A stretch of DNA of 13,550 nt from an uncultured Bacteroides sp. (GTDB lineage: Bacteria; Bacteroidota; Bacteroidia; Bacteroidales; Bacteroidaceae), in assembly GCA_902388495.1 (NCBI GenBank), contig CABMPP010000054.1, positions 1-13,550 on the forward strand. Direction: 5' to 3'. Positions within the stretch are counted from its first letter, which is position 1. The number at the start of each line of letters is the position of its first letter. The position numbers and the translations under genes are program-made. Shown piece by piece: positions 7,569 to 13,550 of this stretch. Under the pieces are notes generated by a model. The model was not told the DNA's origin, made no database searches, and saw nothing but the letters and a program-made list of their open reading frames with translations.

Positions 7569-8449
7569 TGCAAACTTTTTCAGTAATATTTGAAGCCGGA
7601 ACGAACAATTTCATTGGAAGAAATGAGGCGCTATTATATAGTTTCGCAGTAATAGTCCTCTTGCTTTTGGTTATTATGATCATAGTTTCTATCACTAAAA
7701 GTAAGAGAGTGAAAACTTTGCAGCGTATAAACGAGATGGCTGAAGAAACCAATCAACTGAAGAATGCCTTTATAGCCAATATGACCCACGAAATACGTAC
7801 TCCGCTGAATGCTATTGTGGGCTTTACAACCATGCTTGCCGAAATGGATAATTTGGATAAAGAGACACGCATGGCTTTCCTGAAAGAAATCAATGAAAAT
7901 AAGGACTCGCTTTTGCAATTGGTCAATGACCTGCTGGATTATTCAAAAATAGAGGCTCATACTTTAGATTATAATGATGGAGAGGTAGACGTGAATGCAC
8001 TTATCAGCGAAGTTTGTGCAACAGAAAATGCGCGTTCTCATCCTACGGGTATCCAAGTGGAATTTGTAGAAAAATTGCCTCAATGCCGTTTAGTAGTAGA
8101 TCGTGTACGTTTTGCCCAGGTTATAGGCAACTTAGTGAGAAACGCTTTGAAGTTTACTGAAGAAGGCAGTGTGAAGATAGGATGTAGAAGGCTGAGCAAT
8201 AATAACTTTTATTTTTATGTAGCCGATACGGGTTGTGGTATCGATGAAGAAGGTCGCCGGGCTATCTTTGAGCGTTTCGTAAAGATGAACTATAACATCA
8301 AAGGTACGGGGCTGGGGTTATCCATTACAAAATCTATCGTTGAACACTATGGCGGGGGCATAGGTGTTGAGTCTAAAAAGGGAGAAGGCTCCACTTTCTA
8401 CTTTACGTTGCCTGCCAGTGCAGAATATAAAGAGTACGGTAAGTTCTGA
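7565..8449 (+). CDS. Orphan membrane sensor histidine kinase with short N-terminus
   Basis: This is a transmitter-type histidine kinase of 294 residues from the ATG at 7565 (293 from the second ATG at 7568). One transmembrane helix lies at about residues 23-44, followed by a basic juxtamembrane segment (TKSKRVK). The HisKA dimerisation/phosphoacceptor domain has the H-box MTHEIRTP with His75. The HATPase_c domain has the N-box NLVRNALKF (Asn193), the G1 box DTGCGI at 221-226, an F-box ERFVKMN and the G2 box GTGLGLS at 247-253. There is no PAS, HAMP, receiver or large extracytoplasmic domain, so any signal is sensed by about 22 N-terminal residues, the membrane, or a partner protein. No response regulator is adjacent. 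A frame from 7514 (TTG) would be 17 residues longer, but it starts inside the -7 box. Confidence 0.9.
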   Translation: MMQTFSVIFEAGTNNFIGRNEALLYSFAVIVLLLLVIMIIVSITKSKRVKTLQRINEMAEETNQLKNAFIANMTHEIRTPLNAIVGFTTMLAEMDNLDKETRMAFLKEINENKDSLLQLVNDLLDYSKIEAHTLDYNDGEVDVNALISEVCATENARSHPTGIQVEFVEKLPQCRLVVDRVRFAQVIGNLVRNALKFTEEGSVKIGCRRLSNNNFYFYVADTGCGIDEEGRRAIFERFVKMNYNIKGTGLGLSITKSIVEHYGGGIGVESKKGEGSTFYFTLPASAEYKEYGKF

Positions 8450-8456
8450 TCCGGTG

Positions 8457-9065
8457 CTAATCAGCCATTTCTTTTAGTTTCTTGAAATGCCGGATTACTT
8501 CCAGATAATCGCGGTCGGTACGTGCATTGAACTTATTCCATAAGTCGCCCATCACTACGGCGCCTCCAAATCCGTAATCTTTGATTTCGAGAATATTGTC
8601 GAGGGTGATGCCGCCCAGAGCCAAAACCTTATTGTCTACAATCTTGTTTTTTCCAGCTTGGCGCAGTTCTTCGGCTGTAAAGCCGGAAGTAACTCCATGC
8701 TTGGTTATGCAATCATATACGGGGCTTAAGAAAAGATAATCATAGAAATGCTTCTTATTCTGTACTTCTTCCAGTGAATGGCAGGTGCAACTGATGTGTC
8801 CGGAATAATCATGCGGTTCTTTGGGATTACGTGTATTCAGATGGATGCCCATCAAGTTGAATTCTTCTTGCAGGTAGAAGTGTTCGTGAGTGACAATACG
8901 TTTGTGATATTTTTCGGGTATCAGTGTCAGAAGTCGTTCCGAATACATAGCAGGTGTCTCTGGCTTTCTCAGATGCAGAATATCCAGTCCTTCTTCAAAA
9001 AGTACTGTGATAATCTTGTCTTCTTCCACAAAGAATGTGGGGGCTGTGACTACGATAAGCTTCAT
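8457..9065 (-). CDS. Thiamine phosphate synthase/TenI-family protein, divergent
   Basis: This 202-residue cytoplasmic TIM-barrel protein belongs to the ThiE/TenI family. ThiE joins HMP-PP and thiazole phosphate to make thiamine phosphate; TenI is a thiazole tautomerase. Family landmarks are HLRKP at 31-35 (QLRxK in ThiE), GIHLN at 73-77, TCHSLEE at 94-100, YLFLSPVYDCITKHG at 110-124, LALGGI at 148-153 and GGAVVMGDLW at 167-176. However, the canonical IND motif is replaced by THEH (59-62), and the HLGQxD segment lacks its Gln and Asp (HLNTRNP). These residues bind HMP-PP and Mg in ThiE, so ThiE activity is doubtful and I give no symbol. No other thiamine gene is nearby. The ATG at 9065-9063 sits well behind a complete promoter. 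The gene ends 7 bases from the convergent kinase gene. Confidence 0.8.
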   Translation of the reverse strand: MKLIVVTAPTFFVEEDKIITVLFEEGLDILHLRKPETPAMYSERLLTLIPEKYHKRIVTHEHFYLQEEFNLMGIHLNTRNPKEPHDYSGHISCTCHSLEEVQNKKHFYDYLFLSPVYDCITKHGVTSGFTAEELRQAGKNKIVDNKVLALGGITLDNILEIKDYGFGGAVVMGDLWNKFNARTDRDYLEVIRHFKKLKEMAD

Positions 9066-9121
9066 TTTTTTTGTTAAATGTTTATGTTTAGCAAAGTTAA
9101 TGAATACTTATCGTAGTAGCC
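9042..9121. repeat. Quasi-palindrome spanning the promoter and start codon of the ThiE-like gene
   Basis: Bases 9049-9059 (actacgataag) are the exact reverse complement of 9107-9117. Pairing continues inward (ttcatt 9061-9066 with aatgaa 9099-9104, across a 1x2 internal loop) and outward (ggct 9042-9045 with agcc 9118-9121, across a 3-base bulge). That gives 21 paired bases around a 32-base loop. The left arm contains the ATG of the ThiE-like gene (9063-9065, minus strand). The right arm fills the spacer between its -33 and -7 boxes. Confidence 0.75.
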
Positions 9122-9124
9122 AAA
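9092..9124 (-). promoter_or_regulatory. Complete Bacteroidetes promoter for the ThiE-like gene
   Basis: On the minus strand, TTTG (9124-9121) is followed by a 21-base spacer and TAACTTTG (9099-9092), matching TTTG-N19/21-TAnnTTTG. The ATG lies 27 bases downstream of the -7 box, implying a leader of about 20 bases. It shows that the gene can be transcribed independently of sod. Confidence 0.8.
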
Positions 9125-9142
9125 TTTTTTCTTTAAAAGATG

Positions 9143-9727
9143 TTACTTCATTCTTTTACCTACTGCATCCCAGTCCACGATTTTCCACAATTCATTGATG
9201 TGGTCGGCGCGGCGGTTCTGATAGTCAAGGTAGTAGGCATGTTCCCACACGTCGAAGCCCAGTAGCGGGATCAGTCCGGCACGCACCGGATTGCTGCCGT
9301 TGGCTTCTTTGGTGATGTGTAGTTTACCGTTCTTGTCTACCGACAGCCATGCCCAGCCGGAGCCAAACAAGCCGACAGATGCCGCATTAAACTCTTTCTT
9401 GAAATTCTCGAAACTGCCGAAGTCACGTTTGATGGCTTCTGCCAGCTTACCGGTAGGTTCGCTTTGGGCAGGTTTCGGAGAGAATTGCAGGAAGTATAGA
9501 GTGTGGTTCAGTACTTGTCCGGCATTATTGAAGATGGCACCATCCGGTGCAGTGGCAACAATGGTTACCAGGTCTTTGCCTTCGTACTCCGTTCCCGGAA
9601 CGAGGTTGTTGAGGTTGTTTACGTAGGTTTGCAGATGTTTACCATAATGGTAATCTATGGTTTGCTGACTGATTACAGGTTCCAGCGCATTGTTTGCGTA
9701 AGGAAGTTTAGGCATTTCGTAAGTCAT
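9143..9727 (-). CDS. sodB: Iron/manganese superoxide dismutase
   Basis: This 194-residue cytoplasmic enzyme dismutates superoxide to O2 and H2O2. Counting from MTYEMPKL, the metal ligands are His27, His75, Asp159 and His163 (in DVWEH), all present. Gln71 in NNAGQVLNH occupies the second-sphere position used by Fe-type enzymes (AAQVWNH in E. coli SodB). The protein closely resembles the Bacteroides fragilis SOD, which is known to work with Fe or Mn, so cambialistic use is plausible. Four in-frame ATGs occur upstream of or at the likely start (first bases 9763, 9748, 9739, 9727). I chose 9727 because family members begin at MTYEMPKL; the extra 12 residues would be hydrophobic without signal peptide features. 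No clean TAnnTTTG box lies close upstream; the nearest is a one-mismatch AAGCTTTG at 9842-9835. Confidence 0.95.
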   Translation of the reverse strand: MTYEMPKLPYANNALEPVISQQTIDYHYGKHLQTYVNNLNNLVPGTEYEGKDLVTIVATAPDGAIFNNAGQVLNHTLYFLQFSPKPAQSEPTGKLAEAIKRDFGSFENFKKEFNAASVGLFGSGWAWLSVDKNGKLHITKEANGSNPVRAGLIPLLGFDVWEHAYYLDYQNRRADHINELWKIVDWDAVGKRMK

Positions 9728-9822
9728 AATTGTTATCATTAAAGTCATTAATAATGTATTCATAAGTTCTATATATTTAGTTTGTGAACTTTAGTATATA
9801 AACGCGATAACCTGCTGAAAAG

Positions 9823-9854
9823 TTCGCCCTTCTCCAAAGCTTTTTCTATCTTTG
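9823..9854 (+). promoter_or_regulatory. Bacteroidetes promoter for the pcrA-nspC unit
   Basis: A -7 box TATCTTTG (9847-9854) is preceded, 20 bases upstream, by TTCG (9823-9826), one mismatch from a TTTG -33 box. The ATG of the helicase gene follows 32 bases after the -7 box. Confidence 0.65.
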
Positions 9855-9886
9855 CGCAGCTTTACCCAATTTAAGATGATACGGAT

Positions 9887-12193
9887 ATGCCCGATTATAT
9901 AGAAGAACTGAATGAAGGACAGCGTGCAGCGGTGCTCTATAACGACGGTCCGTCGCTGGTGATAGCCGGTGCCGGTTCGGGAAAGACGCGTGTGCTGACT
10001 TATAAGATAGCCTACTTGTTGGAAAACGGTTATCAACCGTGGAATATTCTTGCCCTGACATTTACCAACAAGGCGGCACGTGAGATGAAAGAGCGTATTG
10101 CCCGCCAGGTGGGAGGGGAGCGTGCCCGCCATCTGTGGATGGGAACTTTCCATTCCATGTTTCTGCGCATGCTGCATGTCGAGGCGCAGCACCTGGGCTT
10201 TACTTCACAGTTCACCATTTACGATACGGCGGACAGTAAAAGCCTTCTGCGCTCTATCATTAAGGAGATGGGGCTCGATGAGAAGGTGTACAAACCCGGA
10301 GTAGTGCAGGCGCGCATTTCCAATGCCAAGAATCATCTCGTCACCCCTGACGGTTATGCCAATAACAAAGAAGCCTACGAAGGAGACCGTGCGGTAAAGA
10401 TGCCGGCAATCCGCGATATCTACCGCAGGTATTGGGAACGATGCCGGCAGGCGGATGCAATGGATTTTGATGATCTGTTGTTCTATACTTTCCTGTTGTT
10501 TCGCGACCACCCCGAGGTGCTGGCCCGCTATCAGGATCAGTTCCGCTATATTCTGGTCGATGAGTATCAGGATACCAACTTTGCACAGCACAGCATTGTG
10601 TTGCAGTTGGCTAAGAATCACCAGCACGTATGTGTGGTGGGGGATGATGCACAGAGCATCTATTCCTTCCGCGGGGCCGATATTGATAACATCCTCTACT
10701 TCACCAAGGTTTATCCCGACACCAAGGTTTTCAAGTTGGAACAAAACTACCGTTCTACCCAGACCATTGTCTGCGCTGCCAATAGTTTGATAGAGAAGAA
10801 CCAGTGGCAGATACGCAAAGAAGTCTTTTCGGAGAAAGAGAAAGGAGAGGCTATCGGTGTCTATCAGGCATATAGTGATGTAGAAGAAGGGGATATTGTG
10901 GTCAACAAGATTGCCGAACTGCGGCGTGAGAAAAACTATCCCTATTCAGACTTCGCCATACTCTACCGTACCAATGCACAGAGCCGTATCTTCGAAGAAG
11001 CCATGCGTAAGCGGGGCATGCCTTATCGCATTTATGGCGGGTTGTCCTTTTATCAGCGCAAGGAGATTAAAGATGTAATCGCTTACTTCCGTCTGGTGGT
11101 CAATCCTAATGATGAAGAGGCTTTCAAACGAATTATAAACTATCCTGCGCGCGGTATTGGAGATACGACGGTAGGCAAAATCATAGCTGCCGCAACGGAG
11201 CACAACGTCAGCTTGTGGACAGCGCTTTGCGAACCGCTGACGTACGGACTGAATTTCAATAAGGGTACTGTCGGCAAGTTGCAAGGCTTCCGCGATCTGA
11301 TATCCGGTTTCATACAAATGGTGGCGGAGAAGAACGCTTATGAAGTAGGTGCGGATATCATCCGCCAGTCCGGCATCATCAATGATGTTTGCCAGGATAA
11401 TTCTCCCGAAAACCTCAGTCGTAAAGAGAATATCGAGGAATTGGTGAACGGTATGAGTGACTTTTGCGCGCAACGGCAGGAGGAAGGAAATATGAATATT
11501 CTGCTGGGCGACTTCTTGTCGGAAGTTTCCCTGCTTACTGACCAGGATTCGGATAAGGATGGAGATGACGAGAAAATCACGCTGATGACTGTACATTCTG
11601 CCAAAGGATTGGAATTCAGAAATGTGTTTGTAGTGGGGATGGAAGAAAATCTTTTTCCCAGCGGCATGGTGGGCGACTCGCCCCGTGCGTTGGAAGAAGA
11701 ACGCAGATTGTTCTACGTAGCCATTACTCGCGCGGAAGAGCATTGCTTCCTTTCGTATGCCAAGACGCGTTTCCGTTACGGCAAGATGGAGTTCGGCAGT
11801 CCCAGCCGCTTCCTGAAAGATATCGACGTGCGCTTCCTGCGTCTGCCTCAGGATGCCGGAATGGCCCGCAAGATTGACGAAGAAGCAACGACTTTCCGCA
11901 GGGAGAACAATAGGGGCTTTTCACGTCCCATCTATAATAAGGAAGAGGGCTTGTCTCGCAACCTGAAACGGGTGACGCCTTCTGCAAGTGCAGTGGGCGT
12001 ATCTTCTTCCGTTAGCGGCAGTGCACCTAACCATGTGCAGCAAGGACAACTCATCGAACACGAACGTTTCGGCTTGGGTGAGGTGCTGAGAGTAGAAGGC
12101 GAAGGTGATAATGCCAAAGCAACCATTCGCTTTAAGAATGCGGGAGACAAGCAACTTTTACTGCGTTTTGCGCGTTTCAAGGTAATCGGCTGA
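9887..12193 (+). CDS. pcrA: UvrD/PcrA-type superfamily 1 DNA helicase
   Basis: This 768-residue ATP-dependent 3'-5' DNA helicase functions in excision repair, removal of proteins from DNA and replication restart. All SF1A motifs are visible in order: Q-motif Gln12; Walker A AGAGSGKT at 27-34; Ia LTFTNKAAREM near 57-67; Ib GTFHS at 86-90; Walker B/II VDEYQD at 224-229; III VVGDDAQSIYSFRGAD at 250-265; IV LEQNYRST at 284-291; V MTVHSAKGLEF at 567-577; VI EEERRLFYVAITRAEE at 603-618. The C-terminal ~45 residues (from GQLIEHERFGLGEV near 720) are the Tudor-like fold that in PcrA contacts RNA polymerase. Between is a low-complexity Ser/Val linker (about 698-715). Length and layout match PcrA/UvrD rather than Rep or RecB. 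It starts at ATG 9887 behind its own promoter and is followed 32 bases later by nspC in the same direction. Confidence 0.95.
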   Translation: MPDYIEELNEGQRAAVLYNDGPSLVIAGAGSGKTRVLTYKIAYLLENGYQPWNILALTFTNKAAREMKERIARQVGGERARHLWMGTFHSMFLRMLHVEAQHLGFTSQFTIYDTADSKSLLRSIIKEMGLDEKVYKPGVVQARISNAKNHLVTPDGYANNKEAYEGDRAVKMPAIRDIYRRYWERCRQADAMDFDDLLFYTFLLFRDHPEVLARYQDQFRYILVDEYQDTNFAQHSIVLQLAKNHQHVCVVGDDAQSIYSFRGADIDNILYFTKVYPDTKVFKLEQNYRSTQTIVCAANSLIEKNQWQIRKEVFSEKEKGEAIGVYQAYSDVEEGDIVVNKIAELRREKNYPYSDFAILYRTNAQSRIFEEAMRKRGMPYRIYGGLSFYQRKEIKDVIAYFRLVVNPNDEEAFKRIINYPARGIGDTTVGKIIAAATEHNVSLWTALCEPLTYGLNFNKGTVGKLQGFRDLISGFIQMVAEKNAYEVGADIIRQSGIINDVCQDNSPENLSRKENIEELVNGMSDFCAQRQEEGNMNILLGDFLSEVSLLTDQDSDKDGDDEKITLMTVHSAKGLEFRNVFVVGMEENLFPSGMVGDSPRALEEERRLFYVAITRAEEHCFLSYAKTRFRYGKMEFGSPSRFLKDIDVRFLRLPQDAGMARKIDEEATTFRRENNRGFSRPIYNKEEGLSRNLKRVTPSASAVGVSSSVSGSAPNHVQQGQLIEHERFGLGEVLRVEGEGDNAKATIRFKNAGDKQLLLRFARFKVIG

Positions 12194-12225
12194 GAGTCCC
12201 GGTAAAACAATAAACAGATAATAAT

Positions 12226-13365
12226 ATGATAGACTTTTCCCTTTTCCCTTCCCCCTGCTACATCATGGAGGAAGACTTGTTGAGGAAGAACCTCACCCTG
12301 ATAAAGAGTGTCGCCGACCGTGCTGACGTAGAAATAATCCTTGCCTTCAAGTCCTTTGCCATGTGGCGATCGTTCCCTATTTTCAGGGAATACGTAGACC
12401 ACTCTACGGCAAGTTCCGTCTACGAAGCCCGTTTGGCACTGGAAGAATTCGGAAGCAAGGCGCATACTTATTCTCCCGCATATACTGAAGCCGACTTCCC
12501 CGAGATAATGCGTTGCAGCAGCCATATTACGTTCAATTCCCTGGCACAGTTCCGGCGCTTCTATCCGATGGTCGTAGCTGAGGCGAGCGGCATTTCTTGT
12601 GGCATCCGCATCAACCCCGAATATTCGGAAGTAGAAACAGAACTTTATAATCCATGTGCCCCCGGCACCCGCTTCGGTGTGATGGCCGACCAACTCCCCG
12701 AGGAACTACCCAGCGGCATTGAAGGCTTCCACTGCCATTGCCATTGCGAATCTTCCTCTTACGAACTGGAACGTACCCTGGAACATCTGGAGGCCAAATT
12801 CTCCCGTTGGTTCCCGCAAATCAAGTGGCTGAACCTGGGAGGCGGACATCTGATGACCCGGAAAGATTACGATGTAGAGCACCTCATTCGCCTGCTGAGG
12901 GGGCTGAAAGAACGTTATCCCCATCTGCGCATCATCCTTGAACCGGGCTCCGCCTTTACCTGGCAGACCGGTGTACTGACCTCCGAAGTCGTGGATATCG
13001 TGGAAAACCGTGGCATCCGCACCGCCATTCTTAACGTCAGCTTCACCTGCCACATGCCCGACTGCCTGGAAATGCCTTACCAGCCTGCCGTGCGTGGTGC
13101 CGAAATGGGAAATGACGGACCTTATATCTACCGCCTTGGCGGCAATTCCTGCCTGAGTGGCGACTATATGGGCCTTTGGAGCTTCGACCACGAACTGCAA
13201 ATAGGGGAGAGAATCGTATTCGAAGATATGATACACTACACCATGGTAAAGACGAATATGTTCAATGGAATCCACCATCCTGCCATCGCTATGTGGACAA
13301 AAGAGGAAAAAGCAGAAGTCTTCAAGCAATTTTCTTATGAAGATTATCGTGACCGAATGAGTTGA
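12226..13365 (+). CDS. nspC: Carboxynorspermidine/carboxyspermidine decarboxylase
   Basis: This 379-residue PLP enzyme of the alanine racemase-like fold III (ODC/DAPDC) superfamily decarboxylates carboxyspermidine or carboxynorspermidine in the alternative polyamine pathway used by many gut Bacteroidetes. The PLP-binding lysine is Lys42 in ILAFKSFAMW. HCHCESS lies at 169-175, the phosphate-binding Gly-rich LGGGH at 204-208, and EPGSAF at 239-244. YRLGGNSCLSGD at 302-313 has Cys309 at the active-site cysteine position seen in ODC-like enzymes. Length is typical for NspC. The other enzyme of the pathway, carboxyspermidine dehydrogenase, is not next to it. The 32-base gap after pcrA has no promoter match or terminator, so it is probably read from the pcrA promoter. 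Codon use appears GC-richer than the lipoprotein genes but similar to pcrA. Spermidine rather than norspermidine is the likely end product in Bacteroides (family knowledge). Confidence 0.93.
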   Translation: MIDFSLFPSPCYIMEEDLLRKNLTLIKSVADRADVEIILAFKSFAMWRSFPIFREYVDHSTASSVYEARLALEEFGSKAHTYSPAYTEADFPEIMRCSSHITFNSLAQFRRFYPMVVAEASGISCGIRINPEYSEVETELYNPCAPGTRFGVMADQLPEELPSGIEGFHCHCHCESSSYELERTLEHLEAKFSRWFPQIKWLNLGGGHLMTRKDYDVEHLIRLLRGLKERYPHLRIILEPGSAFTWQTGVLTSEVVDIVENRGIRTAILNVSFTCHMPDCLEMPYQPAVRGAEMGNDGPYIYRLGGNSCLSGDYMGLWSFDHELQIGERIVFEDMIHYTMVKTNMFNGIHHPAIAMWTKEEKAEVFKQFSYEDYRDRMS

Positions 13366-13434
13366 TAATCAAAAGCCTGCTTACATTTTTGATACTAATG
13401 TCTACTTTTATGTGTGAAAAAAGTATGCGGAATG

Positions 13435-13465
13435 TTTGCAGATTTAAGGAAAATATCTACCTTTG
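13435..13465 (+). promoter_or_regulatory. Bacteroidetes promoter for tRNA-Gly
   Basis: TTTG (13435-13438), a 19-base spacer and TACCTTTG (13458-13465) match the -33/-7 consensus exactly. The mature tRNA begins 12 bases after the -7 box, so the 5' leader is only a few bases. It shows that the tRNA is not dependent on nspC read-through. Confidence 0.8.
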
Positions 13466-13476
13466 CATCCGCAATC

Positions 13477-13549
13477 GCGGAAATAGCTCAGTTGGTAGAG
13501 CATAACCTTGCCAAGGTTAGGGTCGCGAGTTCGAGTCTCGTTTTCCGCT
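13477..13549 (+). tRNA. tRNA-Gly (anticodon GCC)
   Basis: A full cloverleaf can be drawn. The acceptor stem is gcggaaa (13477-13483) with tttccgc (13542-13548). The D arm is gctcagttggtagagc. The anticodon stem taacc/ggtta (13503-13507 with 13515-13519) encloses loop ttgccaa with anticodon GCC at 13510-13512. The T arm is gcgag/ctcgt (one G-U pair) around ttcgagt. The discriminator base is T at 13549, as expected for tRNA-Gly. The window ends at 13550 (C), so it cannot be seen whether CCA is encoded. Confidence 0.96.
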
Positions 13550-13550
13550 C

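Noticed and set aside
9835..9842. AAGCTTTG on the minus strand as a sod -7 box
   Set aside because: It differs from TAnnTTTG at the first T and is over 100 bases from the sod start, so support is weak.
10946..11743. A 265-codon antisense frame inside pcrA
   Set aside because: It lies entirely opposite conserved helicase motifs and its translation resembles no protein family; it is a by-product of codon bias.
13366..13440. Possible terminator after nspC
   Set aside because: Only a 5-bp stem (acatt/aatgt) in A/T-rich sequence is visible, not enough to call a terminator.

Overview
The window looks like ordinary chromosome from a Bacteroidales species, most likely Bacteroides. Three things point there. 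The recurring promoter element is TAnnTTTG, the -7 box of the Bacteroidetes primary sigma factor, sometimes with a TTTG -33 box. Leaders are A/T-rich with no clear Shine-Dalgarno sequence. The superoxide dismutase and the small acidic-tethered lipoproteins look like Bacteroides proteins. I found no CRISPR array, transposase, phage gene, toxin-antitoxin pair or defence cassette. The window is mostly housekeeping genes, and I do not see a new multi-gene system.

Layout, left to right. (1) Bases 1-233 have no gene but hold a perfect 15-bp inverted repeat inside a degenerate 21-bp tandem repeat. (2) A LacX-type aldose 1-epimerase (+) is followed by two tandem, paralogous small lipoproteins (+). 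(3) A bidirectional terminator separates them from a leftward pair of rRNA-modification genes, an RluA-family pseudouridine synthase and an RlmD-type 23S rRNA m5U methyltransferase. Both of these start with GTG and they are one base apart. (4) Divergent from this pair is pyruvate phosphate dikinase ppdK (+), which ends in a strong hairpin terminator. (5) A short single-pass orphan histidine kinase (+) follows. Its annotated start needs to move downstream, and it has a 12-codon upstream ORF overlapping its start codon. (6) Converging on it are a divergent ThiE/TenI-family protein (-) and an Fe/Mn superoxide dismutase (-). A quasi-palindrome spans the promoter and start codon of the ThiE-like gene. 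(7) Divergent from sod is a PcrA/UvrD helicase (+), followed 32 bases later by carboxynorspermidine decarboxylase nspC (+). (8) A tRNA-Gly(GCC) with a textbook Bacteroidetes promoter closes the window; its CCA end is cut off.

The genes serve separate functions: sugar anomer interconversion, rRNA modification, PEP/pyruvate interconversion, signalling, oxidative stress defence, DNA repair, polyamine synthesis and translation. The credible operons are the two rRNA-modification genes, the two lipoproteins, and pcrA-nspC. The observations most worth a second look are the kinase leader ORF, the quasi-palindrome at the ThiE-like gene, the loss of canonical ThiE motifs in that protein, and the repeat at 81-139.
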